From contig NZ_CP009922.3 in NCBI RefSeq assembly GCF_000993785.3, forward strand, positions 186,001 through 250,000: DNA of 64,000 nt, given 5' to 3'. The notes below the pieces were generated by a model, which saw only the letters and a program-made list of their open reading frames with translations, made no database searches and was not told the origin of the DNA. A program made the position numbers and the translations under genes. Positions 16,755 through 24,776 of the stretch are shown in pieces. This DNA is from Streptomyces xiamenensis. Its GTDB lineage: Bacteria; Actinomycetota; Actinomycetes; Streptomycetales; Streptomycetaceae. The number at the start of each line of letters is the position of its first letter. Positions within the stretch are counted from its first letter, which is position 1.

Positions 16755-17042
16755 CTAGTCCTCCGTCCTCCGTCGCCGAACCCGTTCGGAGCCTGTGCTA
16801 CGGATGGACCAAACAAGATCGATCATCCGGCTGACTAGCAACAATAGCCGTCTGCCCTGGGTACTCTCCGTCGCGCATACCACCGGCAGGCCAGCAATCA
16901 GCCTAATGACAACGTAACCAGCCGGAAGTGACTGATCGCTGAAGTGAGTGGCGCAGGCAAGGCAAGCTCCCGTGACAGGATCAATCAAGGAGAGGGTTCC
17001 GCCCTGCGCGATCTTCACGAGTCGAGGTCGGCGGGCCATCAC
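16755..17042 (-). CDS. Hypothetical small protein
   Basis: A 95-aa frame (or 94 aa from the second ATG) begins ARRPRLVKIAQGGTLSLID and contains two close Cys residues (GACLACATHF) and a hydrophobic segment (VVIRLIAGLPVVCA). It ends with an Arg-rich tail. The purine-rich stretch GGAAAGGGGCAGG upstream could serve as a ribosome-binding site. Codon use is only moderately biased to G/C, unlike well-established genes here. The family was not recognised; it may be accessory DNA carried by mobile elements. Confidence 0.35.
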   Translation of the reverse strand: MMARRPRLVKIAQGGTLSLIDPVTGACLACATHFSDQSLPAGYVVIRLIAGLPVVCATESTQGRRLLLLVSRMIDLVWSIRSTGSERVRRRRTED

Positions 17043-17267
17043 AAGCCTGCCCCTTTCCCCAGCCTGATCTGGTCCCTATTCGACGGGACGGTGCCTTCCG
17101 GTTTATGACGGAAGAGTCTCCTGCGCGACCGCGCTGATCAACACATCGAAGGGGGGACCTGGTCATGGCTGGGCCGTGGCGGGGCCAACGGCGACCCACC
17201 TCCGCTCGCGCGGAGAGCACCCTTTTTGACCTGGGCTTCTAAGGCGTGTTTGAGATGTTGATCAAGG

Positions 17268-17714
17268 GTGTGGAACGATCAGGGAGTGGCTCGTGGAGAT
17301 CTGACGGACGAACAGTGGGCTCGGCTGGAGGCGGTATTGCCGCCGCTGCCGAGGATGGGGCGGAAGCCGCGGGATCGGAGGCAGTGCTTCGACGGGATCT
17401 GGTGGCGGGCTCGCACGGGTTCTCCGTGGCGGGATGTGCCCGAGCGATACGGGCCGTGGGAGACCGCGTACACGCTCTTCCGGCGCTGGCAGATCGACGG
17501 GACCTGGGCCCGCGTTCTGAAGAAGTTGCAGGTCAAGGCCGATGCGGCCGGACACATCGAATGGGAGGTGTCCGTCGACTCGACGATCTGCCGGGCACAC
17601 CAGCACGCCGCCGGGGCCCGGAAAAGGGGGTTGACGATCCGGGCCGGGCGCGCGAGGACGGCCTTGCGGCCGAGCCGGCCGACCATGCGATCGGACGCTC
17701 GCGCGGCGTCCTGA
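17268..17714 (+). CDS. IS5-family transposase, first frame (orfA)
   Basis: The 148-aa frame starts at GTG and begins DLTDEQWARLEAVLPP, the IS5/IS427 N-terminus. It carries the RRQCFDGIWWRARTGSPWRDVPERYGPW motif and the first catalytic Asp in VSVDSTICRAHQHAAGARK. The natural continuation lies in the -1 frame. The A-rich/G-rich stretch at 17632-17640 (AAAAGGGGG), just after AGARKRG, is a plausible slippage site for a fused transposase. Confidence 0.88.
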   Translation: MWNDQGVARGDLTDEQWARLEAVLPPLPRMGRKPRDRRQCFDGIWWRARTGSPWRDVPERYGPWETAYTLFRRWQIDGTWARVLKKLQVKADAAGHIEWEVSVDSTICRAHQHAAGARKRGLTIRAGRARTALRPSRPTMRSDARAAS

Positions 17715-18163
17715 CGACCAAGATCCATCTCGCCGTCGACTCCTCCTTCCACGTTCTTGCCGCTGTCATCACCGCCGGACAGCGAGGCGACGCCCCGGTG
17801 TTCACCGAGGTCATGGACCGCATCCGGGTGCCACTGCCCGGCGGCGGACGACCGCGCGTCCGCCCGGACCACGTCCTGGCCGACCGGGCGTACTCCTCCC
17901 GGCAGATCCGCGAGTACCTGCGCCACCGGCAGATCCAGCACACCATCCCGGAGAAACGCGATCAGGCCGGCCACCGTCTCCGCCGGGGCTCGGCGGGCGG
18001 CCGCCCGCCAGGATTCGACCGCGAGATGTACAAGCGCAGAAACCGGGTCGAGTGCCGGATAGGCCTCTTGAAACAGGCCAGAGGCGTCGCGACACGCTAC
18101 GACAAACTCGCTGTCCGTTACGAAGCGACGGTCCAACTCACCCTTATACGCCAAGCACTGTAA
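17630..18163 (+). CDS. IS5-family transposase, second frame (orfB)
   Basis: This -1 frame continues the transposase. It contains SRGVLTTKIHLAVDSSFHVLA, the second catalytic Asp in HVLADRAYSSRQIREYL, and the catalytic Glu in YKRRNRVECRIGLLKQ. The final VRYEATVQLTLIRQAL is the usual end. It has no convincing independent start codon and is presumably expressed by -1 frameshifting from orfA. The start given is approximate. Confidence 0.85.
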   Translation, partial: VDDPGRAREDGLAAEPADHAIGRSRGVLTTKIHLAVDSSFHVLAAVITAGQRGDAPVFTEVMDRIRVPLPGGGRPRVRPDHVLADRAYSSRQIREYLRHRQIQHTIPEKRDQAGHRLRRGSAGGRPPGFDREMYKRRNRVECRIGLLKQARGVATRYDKLAVRYEATVQLTLIRQAL

Positions 18164-18184
18164 CCACATCTCAAACACGCCTTA

Positions 18185-18518
18185 GTCCAGACACAGGCCG
18201 ACACCACCGGCTTCGTCGTCCTCCATCAGTGGGCTGAGATCCTAGAGCGGCACTTCCCGCTGCCCGACACCAACCAGACCACCGAGTAGTACGACCACGG
18301 GCGCCCCCGCTGGGCCGACCATGTGGCCGGACATCGGGCGCCTCCAGGCGATGTCGCGATCTCCGGCCTGGCTTTGACAACGCGCCGCGGTGGTCCGACT
18401 CATTTCGGACTGTGTTCACTCGGATACTCTCTCAAGAACAGAGTCCATGAGGGTGTTCCCAGCGACTGACACGTCAGATGTGCAGACAAGGCCCGTCGGG
18501 TTGAGGAAAGGAAGCCGC
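18185..18518 (+). other. Gene-free stretch with remnant sequence downstream of the IS
   Basis: Directly after the IS a short plus-strand frame reads QTQADTTGFVVLHQWAEILERHFPLPD and ends at a TAG at about 18289. It has the look of the tail of a protein but no start. The rest, up to the methyltransferase GTG, contains no recognisable gene and should hold the promoter of the lanthipeptide operon. The ribosome-binding site GAGGAAAGGAAG is at 18503-18514. Confidence 0.4.
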
Positions 18519-19739
18519 GTGAGCGAGACCGGCGTGGGCACGGAAGCGCCAGATGTGCTGCGCAAGCGGATGGTCGCCAATCTGCGGGCGCGGGGTGCGA
18601 TCGCCTCCGACGAGGTGGCGGACGCCTTTCTCACGGTGCCGCGGCACCTGTTCGCCCCAGAGGTGTCCGCAACGGAGGTGTACGCGGCGTCGGAGGCCGT
18701 CTTCATCAAATACGACTCCCGTGGTAAGCCCGTCAGTTCGATCTCGGCGCCCTGGCTGCAAGCCCGGATGCTGGAGGCGGCGGGGGTGGCTCCCGGCATG
18801 AGGGTGCTGGAAGTGGGCTCGGGCGGTTGCAACGCGGCGCTGCTGGCGGAGCTGGTCGGCGAGGAAGGGTCGGTGACCTCCGTGGATATCGACCCGGACA
18901 TCACCGCGCGGGCACGGACGTTCCTCGGCGAGGCCGGCTACTCCCAAGTCCAAGTCCAGCAGGCGGACGGCGCGCAGCCGCTCCCGGGCGCTCCCGAGGG
19001 CGGGTTCGACCGGATCATCGTCACGGTCGGCGCGGCTGACCTGGTGCCGGCGTGGGTAGACCAACTTGCCGCGGACGGGCGTCTGGTGGTTCCGCTGCGG
19101 TTCCGTGGTTTGTCCCGCACGATCGCGTTTGCCCGCGAGGAGGACCATCTGCGTTCCGACACGCTGATCCGATCCGGATTCGTGTCGATCCAGGGCGGCA
19201 GCGCGCACGCCCCGCGCAGCGTACGGCTGGCAGGCCGGGATGTGCGGCTGGTCGTGGACGAGAACCAGGAAGCTGACGCGGACGCACTGGTCGAGGCGTT
19301 CGCCGGCCCCCGGCACGAGCGGTGGACCGGTGTGGAGTTGGGCGAGCAGGAGGGGTTGCTGCCCCGGCTGGAGGTCTGGCTCGCGGGCGCGGTAGCGCCG
19401 TATGGGCGGTTGCGGGCCACGCAGGAGGCGGCCGAGCGCGGCCTGATCGGCTGGGTGCTAGAGCGGGGGATGCCCGCCGCGTGGGACCACGGCTCACTGG
19501 CCTACCTCACCCTGCGCTCGGCACCACATGCGGATTCAGGGCGCTACGAGCTGGGCATCATCTCCCATGGTCCGGACCGCGAACAGCTCGCGTCACGTCT
19601 GAGCGATGCTGTCGTCCGGTTCGACCGCGAGGCCAGGAACGAGGGGGAGCCCGTCGTGCGCGCCCACCGGCGCGACAATGACAAGGTCCTCCACGGGGTG
19701 ACCGTCGACAAGCCGAGCACGCGCTTGACGATCGCCTGA
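18519..19739 (+). CDS. FxLD-system methyltransferase (protein-L-isoaspartate O-methyltransferase-like)
   Basis: The 406-aa enzyme is read from GTG with GAGGAAAGGAAG upstream. Residues ~12-230 form a PCMT-type fold: LRKRMVANLRARGAIASDEVADAFLTVPRHLF, then SISAPWLQARMLEAAGV, and the SAM-binding motif VLEVGSGGCNAALLAELVG. A C-terminal ~170-residue extension, including RHERWTGVELGEQEG and GRYELGIISHG, is characteristic of the version found with FxLD lanthipeptides. PCMT homologues in lanthipeptide loci methylate an Asp side chain, which then rearranges through an aspartimide. The adjacent precursor is extremely Asp-rich and has Asp-Gly sites, which fits. It is the first gene of the operon. Confidence 0.88.
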   Translation: MSETGVGTEAPDVLRKRMVANLRARGAIASDEVADAFLTVPRHLFAPEVSATEVYAASEAVFIKYDSRGKPVSSISAPWLQARMLEAAGVAPGMRVLEVGSGGCNAALLAELVGEEGSVTSVDIDPDITARARTFLGEAGYSQVQVQQADGAQPLPGAPEGGFDRIIVTVGAADLVPAWVDQLAADGRLVVPLRFRGLSRTIAFAREEDHLRSDTLIRSGFVSIQGGSAHAPRSVRLAGRDVRLVVDENQEADADALVEAFAGPRHERWTGVELGEQEGLLPRLEVWLAGAVAPYGRLRATQEAAERGLIGWVLERGMPAAWDHGSLAYLTLRSAPHADSGRYELGIISHGPDREQLASRLSDAVVRFDREARNEGEPVVRAHRRDNDKVLHGVTVDKPSTRLTIA

Positions 19740-19745
19740 CGACGC

Positions 19746-19770
19746 GGGTCCGTCCGCAGCGGGCGGACCC
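19746..19770 (+). terminator. Hairpin between methyltransferase and precursor genes
   Basis: An 11-bp G/C-rich stem (GGGTCCGTCCG / CGGGCGGACCC, one G-T pair) with a 3-base loop lies 7 bases past the methyltransferase stop. There is no U-tract. It could end the upstream transcript or protect the 5' end of the precursor message. Confidence 0.5.
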
Positions 19771-19823
19771 GGAATCCACGCCTGCCGGCAACGAGACCGG
19801 GGGCTTGAGTGGAGGGAGTTCAG

Positions 19824-20036
19824 ATGGCAGCACCAACAACTCGGGAACATTCGCCCGTAGAAGTGAGTGAGCTGCCCGCAGAGCTGGCCGACATCTTCGA
19901 CCTGGACCCCATCGGACAGGACATCGGCACGCTGGGGGTCTGGCTCGGCGGCGACGATGATGACGACGATGACGGCGACACCACGGGGGATGGCTGCGGG
20001 GAGTCACCGCCGCAGGGCCCGTCGACCGGCTGCTGA
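19824..20036 (+). CDS. FxLD-family lanthipeptide precursor with poly-Asp core
   Basis: The 70-aa peptide starts at ATG with GGAGGGAG 5-6 bases upstream. The leader (residues ~1-35) contains the diagnostic FDLD motif (ADIFDLDPIGQDIG), the box recognised by LanB-type dehydratases. The C-terminal part has GG, seven consecutive Asp (44-50), then GDTTGDGCGES and PSTGC at the very end. Two Cys (58 and 70) and Thr53, Thr54, Ser61, Ser67 and Thr68 can supply lanthionine rings. Asp50-Gly51 and Asp56-Gly57 are prime sites for isoaspartate/aspartimide chemistry by the adjacent methyltransferase. The leader cleavage site is not certain. Confidence 0.88.
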   Translation: MAAPTTREHSPVEVSELPAELADIFDLDPIGQDIGTLGVWLGGDDDDDDDGDTTGDGCGESPPQGPSTGC

Positions 20037-20055
20037 CAGCGGGGTGGCCCCCGGA

Positions 20056-20084
20056 GCTGGGCACGCGCACGGCGGGTGCCCAGC
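20056..20084 (+). promoter_or_regulatory. Attenuator-like hairpin between precursor and dehydratase genes
   Basis: A perfect 9-bp stem (GCTGGGCAC / GTGCCCAGC) with an 11-base loop starts 19 bases after the precursor stop and ends 33 bases before the dehydratase start. Partial terminators here are common in lanthipeptide operons and keep precursor transcript in excess over enzyme transcript. Confidence 0.55.
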
Positions 20085-20116
20085 CTGCCCTTGACTTTCG
20101 GCGCGATGAGCGGACG

Positions 20117-22969
20117 GTGTTGATGCGCAGGCTCTTCGATCCCCACCCCGTGGCGATGGCCCGAATCCCCCTCCGCCCCGCCGCCGCCCCGGCCGAGGAG
20201 AGCAGCGGTCTGCTGGACGAAGGCGTGTTCCTGGCCAGCCGGAGTGCCGCGCGGGCCGACGGCACCGAGCGCGGACAGGTGACCCGCCGCGGTTACGACC
20301 TGCGCTCCCGTACCCGGACCACCCCGAACGGAGTCTTCGCCGCTGTCGCTCCCGCCCCCTTCGCCAGCTCCATGCCGGTCTTGCGTCTGGGGAGCGCTCA
20401 CCGGACCGTGACGGGTCTCAGCCCCGCCTGGCTGATTGCCGTAGCCACCCGGCTACTCCACGAGGAACCGGATCTGCTGCCCGCACTGACCCTCACCTCC
20501 GCTTCCATGATCATGAAGCGGGGTCAGCGGTTGGAGGTTGAGACCCTCACCCCACGAGGGCCGCAGCTGAGCAGCGTGCGTGCTACCGCGGTCTCGCGCC
20601 GACTGCTGGAGGCCAGCCGCGGCGGAGTACCGGCTGCCGAGTTGCTGGCGGAACTTCAGCGACGCCACCCCGGAGCCGGGGAACCGGCGGTCCGACGCGC
20701 CATCCTCGACATGATCGACACCAGTCTGCTGCTGACCGACCTGCTCCCCGCTGATTTGCGGGACCAGCCGCTGCACCACCTGTTGGCCAGGCTGCCGTCG
20801 ACCGCCGGCGCGCGGCACGCCCTGTCCCTTCTCGCCCGGCTGTTGGCCCAGTGCGATACACAGCCGCCCGGCTCCCCACCGCGACGGCGCCGACTTGAAG
20901 AGGCCCGCGCACTGGCGGACCAGCTGTACGAAACGGGCCGTCCGCTGGTGGTGGACACGGTTGCCGATGCCGAGATCACCCTGCCTCCCACTGTGGGCGA
21001 GCAGGCCGCCCAAGCCGCCTCCGTGCTGTGGCGCATCGGACACCGTAGTGGGGCGCTGACGGACTATCATCGGCGCTTTCGCACCGCTTACGGACACCAG
21101 CGGCTTGTGCCGCTGCGCGAACTCCTCGATCCTGTCACCGGCCTCGGCCCGCCCGGGCCACACGATGGGCTCGGCGCCGAGGAAGAGCCAGACGGACGCC
21201 GTACCGCAATCCTCGCCCGCCTCCTGGCCGACGCCCTCGCCGAAGGCAAGGACGAACTCGTACTGAGTGACGATCACATCGACCAGCTCGCGCACAACTC
21301 GCCGCTGCCTCCACCACGCAGCGCCGAAATCCACATCCAGCTGCTGCGCGGCACCGGCCGGGTGCGTCTGGCGGTCTGCTCCGGCACCGGCTCCCAGACC
21401 GCCGGGGCCTCGCCCGGCCGCTGGCACCGCTGGCTGCCCGAACTCATCCCCGGCGAAGCCGCCGACAGCGGCAGCGGTCCCATGGTCGCCGAGATCGTCG
21501 GTCGCCCCCGCACGGCCGCAGCCGGCGCCCTGACCGCCGAGACCGGTGCGGCGCGCTGGCGCATCCCCCTTGACGTTCCCACCCGAGACGGCGACCTGCT
21601 GCCGGACGAACTCGCGGTGACCACCACCGGAACCCACCTGCAACTGTGGTCCACCCGCTACCAACGGCCGGTCCTCCCCGTGCTCTACAACCGCCTCACC
21701 CCCCGCCACCTGCCGTCAGCCGCGTATCTCCTCTACTTGCTCGGCCAGACCGGAACCCGCCCCTGGCACCCGTGGAACTGGGCCCCGCTCGACTGCTGGC
21801 CCCACACCCCGCGTGTGCGCTACCGCGACATCCTGCTCGCCCCCGCCCGCTGGCGCCTGCCCGACCACCTCACCACCGCAGCGGGCGACCGCGCCGCCTT
21901 CGCACAACGCCTCGCCGCCTGGCGCACCAACAGCCTCCCGGGGCCCCCACCCGTTCTCGTCGCCGAGGAAGCCGACCGCCGCCTTCCCCTCGATCTGCGC
22001 CAGGACAACCACCGGGAACTGCTGCGCCGCAGCGTACGCCGAGGCACCCGCTTCCTGGCGGAACCCGTCGCCCCTCCCGAAGAACTGGCCGTCATGGACG
22101 GTCCGCACGGACAGCGCCACCTGATCGACCTCGTCGTCCCCCTCACCCGGCGCCACGACCCCCGCCCCACACCGCCGGACCCTCGAACAACACGCCGCGC
22201 CCCCGGCACCGACATCCATCTGCCCGGCAGCACGTGGCTCTCCGCCGCCCTGGCCGCGCCCGCTCACCTTCACGACACCGTCCTGACCGCACTCATCCCG
22301 CTGCTCAGCGGACTTCCCGACAAGGTGGAACGCTGGTTCTGGCTGCGCTACACCACCCCCGCCCTGGGCCCCCACCTGCGGGTGCGCTTCCACGCCGACC
22401 CTCACACCTTGGCCACCCGTGTCCAGCCCCAACTCGCCCACCTCGCGGAACGCTTACAAAAACAGGGACTCCTGCGCCCCGCCGCCCTTCACCTGGAGCC
22501 GTACGAGCGGGAGACCGAACGCTACGGCGGGCCCCAGGCCATCACCCCGGCCGAGACGGTCTTCTGCGCCGACAGCCGTCTCGCCCTGGCCACCCTTCCC
22601 CACACCAAGGACGAACGGCTCCTGATCGCCGCGGCAGGGGCCGCCGACATCGCCCGTACCCTCGCCCCCGCCGAACCCCGTACCGCCTTGCGGCCCGGCC
22701 GCCTCACCCAGGATGAGCGCCGCCACCGTGACACTTTGCGCCCCCGCCTCGCGGTCGGCACGGACGGCCTTCTACCCGTCCACCTGATGGCCTTCCGCGC
22801 CGCGCGCCACGCGGCGTTCCTCGCCTACCGCGATGTGCTCGACGAGGACTCCGCCGCGCGGTGCGCCAGCGACGTCATCCACCTCCACGCCAACCGCATG
22901 CTCGGCACCGACCCCGGGGCCGAGCGGATCGCGCGCACCCTGGCCGCCGACCTTCTCCACCGCCCGTGA
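20117..22969 (+). CDS. Class I lanthipeptide dehydratase (LanB: glutamylation plus elimination domains)
   Basis: The product is about 950 aa. The N-terminal glutamylation domain begins RLFDPHPVAMARIPLRP and contains SRSAARADGTERGQVTRRGYDLRSRTRTTPNGVFAAVAPA, the LanB signature. This domain uses glutamyl-tRNA-Glu to glutamylate Ser/Thr. The C-terminal ~280 residues are a fused elimination domain (thiopeptide-type SpaB_C). It has TWLSAALAAPAHLHDTVLTALIPLL, then DKVERWFWLRYTTPALGPHLRVRFH, and ETERYGGPQAITPAETVFCADS; the Arg and Tyr/Gly positions are those expected. It should dehydrate the FxLD precursor. The start could be the GTG at 20117 or the ATG six bases later. It overlaps lanC by GTGA. Confidence 0.93.
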   Translation: MLMRRLFDPHPVAMARIPLRPAAAPAEESSGLLDEGVFLASRSAARADGTERGQVTRRGYDLRSRTRTTPNGVFAAVAPAPFASSMPVLRLGSAHRTVTGLSPAWLIAVATRLLHEEPDLLPALTLTSASMIMKRGQRLEVETLTPRGPQLSSVRATAVSRRLLEASRGGVPAAELLAELQRRHPGAGEPAVRRAILDMIDTSLLLTDLLPADLRDQPLHHLLARLPSTAGARHALSLLARLLAQCDTQPPGSPPRRRRLEEARALADQLYETGRPLVVDTVADAEITLPPTVGEQAAQAASVLWRIGHRSGALTDYHRRFRTAYGHQRLVPLRELLDPVTGLGPPGPHDGLGAEEEPDGRRTAILARLLADALAEGKDELVLSDDHIDQLAHNSPLPPPRSAEIHIQLLRGTGRVRLAVCSGTGSQTAGASPGRWHRWLPELIPGEAADSGSGPMVAEIVGRPRTAAAGALTAETGAARWRIPLDVPTRDGDLLPDELAVTTTGTHLQLWSTRYQRPVLPVLYNRLTPRHLPSAAYLLYLLGQTGTRPWHPWNWAPLDCWPHTPRVRYRDILLAPARWRLPDHLTTAAGDRAAFAQRLAAWRTNSLPGPPPVLVAEEADRRLPLDLRQDNHRELLRRSVRRGTRFLAEPVAPPEELAVMDGPHGQRHLIDLVVPLTRRHDPRPTPPDPRTTRRAPGTDIHLPGSTWLSAALAAPAHLHDTVLTALIPLLSGLPDKVERWFWLRYTTPALGPHLRVRFHADPHTLATRVQPQLAHLAERLQKQGLLRPAALHLEPYERETERYGGPQAITPAETVFCADSRLALATLPHTKDERLLIAAAGAADIARTLAPAEPRTALRPGRLTQDERRHRDTLRPRLAVGTDGLLPVHLMAFRAARHAAFLAYRDVLDEDSAARCASDVIHLHANRMLGTDPGAERIARTLAADLLHRP

Positions 22970-24189
22970 ACACCACCCTCAGCACCCGGGCCGCCCAGGC
23001 AGCGATGAACATCGCCCACGAGCTGCGTGACCCCGAAACCGTCACCGCGACTCTGTCTGATCGGGCCGCCCACACCCTGTGCTACGGGCTCGCCGGCACC
23101 GCCCTCCTCCATGCCTGCCTCACGGACACCGAACCCAGCTCCCCGACCACAGCGGCAGCCCACTGGAGAGCCGCCGGCCGCCTGCTGGGCACCGCACCCC
23201 CCGACGGCATCCACACCGGCCCCGGCGCCCTCGCCGCCTCCCTGATCATCGGCACCGGATACCTGCCACCCCACGACCCCCACCACGCCCTGGTCCCCCG
23301 CGCCACGACCTGGCTCTCGGCACGCGCCACCGCGCTCACCCGCCACTACCATCAACGCGCCGAGCAACAGCAAGCCACGCCCTGGGTGATCTACGACGCC
23401 ATCAAAGGACTCACCGGCATCGGTCGTGCCCTCCTCGCCGCCCACACCCGTGGCTACGGCGGCGAAGCCGAACCAGGACTGCGCGCCGCGCTGGACGCGC
23501 TCACCCACCTGATCCTCACCCCCATCGGAACTCGACCGGGCTGGTGGCTCCCCGCCGACCTCCACCCACCCACCGTCAAGGTGCCGGCCACCGGCGCCGC
23601 CACCACCGGCCTCGCCCACGGAATCGCCGGACCCCTCAGCCTTCTCTCCACAGCGCACCAGGCCCAACACACCGTCCCCGGACAGGACGACGCCATCAGG
23701 GCCGCCGGCGAATGGCTCCTCGCCTGGCAAACACCCCAGCGCACATGGCCACCCCACATCCCCGGACACGCCCTCGACAGAAACAGCAAAGCCACCACCC
23801 ACGCGGAAGGACGCACCACTGCCTGGTGCTACGGCACCCCCGGTATCGCCAGGGCCCTCGAAATCGCCAGCCGTGCCGTCGGCGACCGCGCTTTCCACCG
23901 AGCCGCCACACAAGCCATGGCCGCACTCGCCACCCGCCCACCAGAAGACTGGGACACCGAAGGCACAGCCCTCTGCCACGGCAGCGCCGGCATCCTCCAC
24001 ACCGCCCAGCGACTACACCAACCGAACCTGGCAGACCGCGCCACTTACCTCACGCTGAACACCCCCCACTCCAGAACACCCGGCTTCCTCACCGGACGAG
24101 CTGGCACCGCACTGGCACTGGCCGACTACGCGGGACTGCTGCCCACCTCCCCCGCTGAAAGCTGGGACTGCCTCCTCCTGCTGTCCTAA
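22966..24189 (+). CDS. Lanthionine synthetase C-family cyclase (LanC)
   Basis: The 407-aa product is read from a GTG overlapping the lanB stop. LanC proteins are double-barrel zinc enzymes that add Cys thiols to dehydroalanine/dehydrobutyrine. Visible family blocks are LCYGLAGTALLHACL, VIYDAIKGLTGIGRALL and GLAHGIAGPLSLLS. The zinc ligands are in TAWCYGTPGIARALE (Cys) and ALCHGSAGILHTA (Cys-His). The ending TPGFLTGRAGTALALADYA is typical. It is the last gene of the four-gene operon, and no dedicated leader protease or exporter follows. Leader removal and export must rely on genes elsewhere. Confidence 0.93.
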   Translation: MNTTLSTRAAQAAMNIAHELRDPETVTATLSDRAAHTLCYGLAGTALLHACLTDTEPSSPTTAAAHWRAAGRLLGTAPPDGIHTGPGALAASLIIGTGYLPPHDPHHALVPRATTWLSARATALTRHYHQRAEQQQATPWVIYDAIKGLTGIGRALLAAHTRGYGGEAEPGLRAALDALTHLILTPIGTRPGWWLPADLHPPTVKVPATGAATTGLAHGIAGPLSLLSTAHQAQHTVPGQDDAIRAAGEWLLAWQTPQRTWPPHIPGHALDRNSKATTHAEGRTTAWCYGTPGIARALEIASRAVGDRAFHRAATQAMAALATRPPEDWDTEGTALCHGSAGILHTAQRLHQPNLADRATYLTLNTPHSRTPGFLTGRAGTALALADYAGLLPTSPAESWDCLLLLS

Positions 24190-24542
24190 AGCGTGTTACA
24201 GAACGGCTTTTGTGCAGACCAGGAACGGGCGATTCTCTGGTCCGATCACGCACCAAGCTGCCCCCTCCCCCCGCCCCACCACGACGCCGGAGTGAAAGCG
24301 GCAGACCTCCCGTGCCGCAAGGAACATAATCGGCGCCGGCGTGGTGATATGCCCGGCACGAGCTGCGTGCTGATCCCGCTGCAGGTCTGGACCACCTCCT
24401 CCCCTCGACGGCTCCCGCCCGTCGACAGCCGACGTCGCCCCCGCCGCGGCGGTACGACGCGACCGAGCTCGGTCACCTGGGCTTCGCCAACATCGCCCCA
24501 CGCATCAAGAACAGTCGGAGTTCAGGGGCCTCACCCAGCAGT
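24190..24542. other. Intergenic stretch downstream of lanC, no gene seen
   Basis: These ~350 bases contain no frame with protein-like composition on either strand and no recognisable repeat. They separate the lanthipeptide operon from the small-protein/MmpS pair. A large hairpin (24543-24595) follows. Confidence 0.5.
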
Positions 24543-24595
24543 AGCACAGCACCAGCGGCCCCCGGCAGTGAAGCGCCGGGGACCGCTACTGTGCT
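24543..24595 (+). terminator. Large two-part hairpin upstream of the small-protein gene
   Basis: An outer 7-bp stem AGCACAG/CTGTGCT and an inner 13-position stem AGCGGCCCCCGGC/GCCGGGGACCGCT (one mismatch) are separated by small bulges. The loop is AGTGAAGC. It ends 28 bases before the next start codon. It may be the lanthipeptide-operon terminator or a 5' leader structure of the next transcript. Confidence 0.6.
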
Positions 24596-24623
24596 TCCTC
24601 ACTCACCACCGAAGGAGAACACC

Positions 24624-24776
24624 GTGCCCCTCCCCGAGAAGCACCGCCCGATCTGGGCCACGTACCGCGAACACCAAACCGCCCCACCCGAGGACACCAA
24701 GCGCCGCGCCGAACTCCTCGCCCGCGCCGAGGACCTGGCCGAGGACATCGACCCCACCAACCCGGACAGATCATGA
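24624..24776 (+). CDS. Small acidic helical protein, 50 aa
   Basis: The start is GTG with a strong GAAGGAGA ribosome-binding site 5-6 bases upstream. The sequence begins PLPEKHRPIWATYREHQ and continues with a charged helix (RRAELLARAEDLAEDID). There is no signal peptide or motif. Its stop overlaps the ATG of the MmpS-like gene (ATGA), so the two are co-translated. It could be a cytoplasmic partner of that membrane protein; the family was not recognised. Confidence 0.6.
   Translation: MPLPEKHRPIWATYREHQTAPPEDTKRRAELLARAEDLAEDIDPTNPDRS

Larger units (their letters stand above)
17242..18182 (+). mobile_element. Complete IS5-family (IS427-group-like) insertion sequence, ~941 bp
   Basis: Perfect 17-bp terminal inverted repeats (AGGCGTGTTTGAGATGT at the left end, its complement at 18166-18182) enclose a two-frame DDE transposase. 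The flanks read CTA-IS-TAG, so the restored target is CTAG with duplication of TA, as described for the IS427 group. Ends and target duplication are intact, so this looks like a recent insertion. It separates the short sequences on either side (see the remnant at 18185-18518). Confidence 0.9.

Noticed and set aside
17165..17242. 25-codon frame MAGPWRGQRR ending at the IS boundary
   Set aside because: It stops at the target site with or without the IS and has no recognisable features; too little to call a gene.
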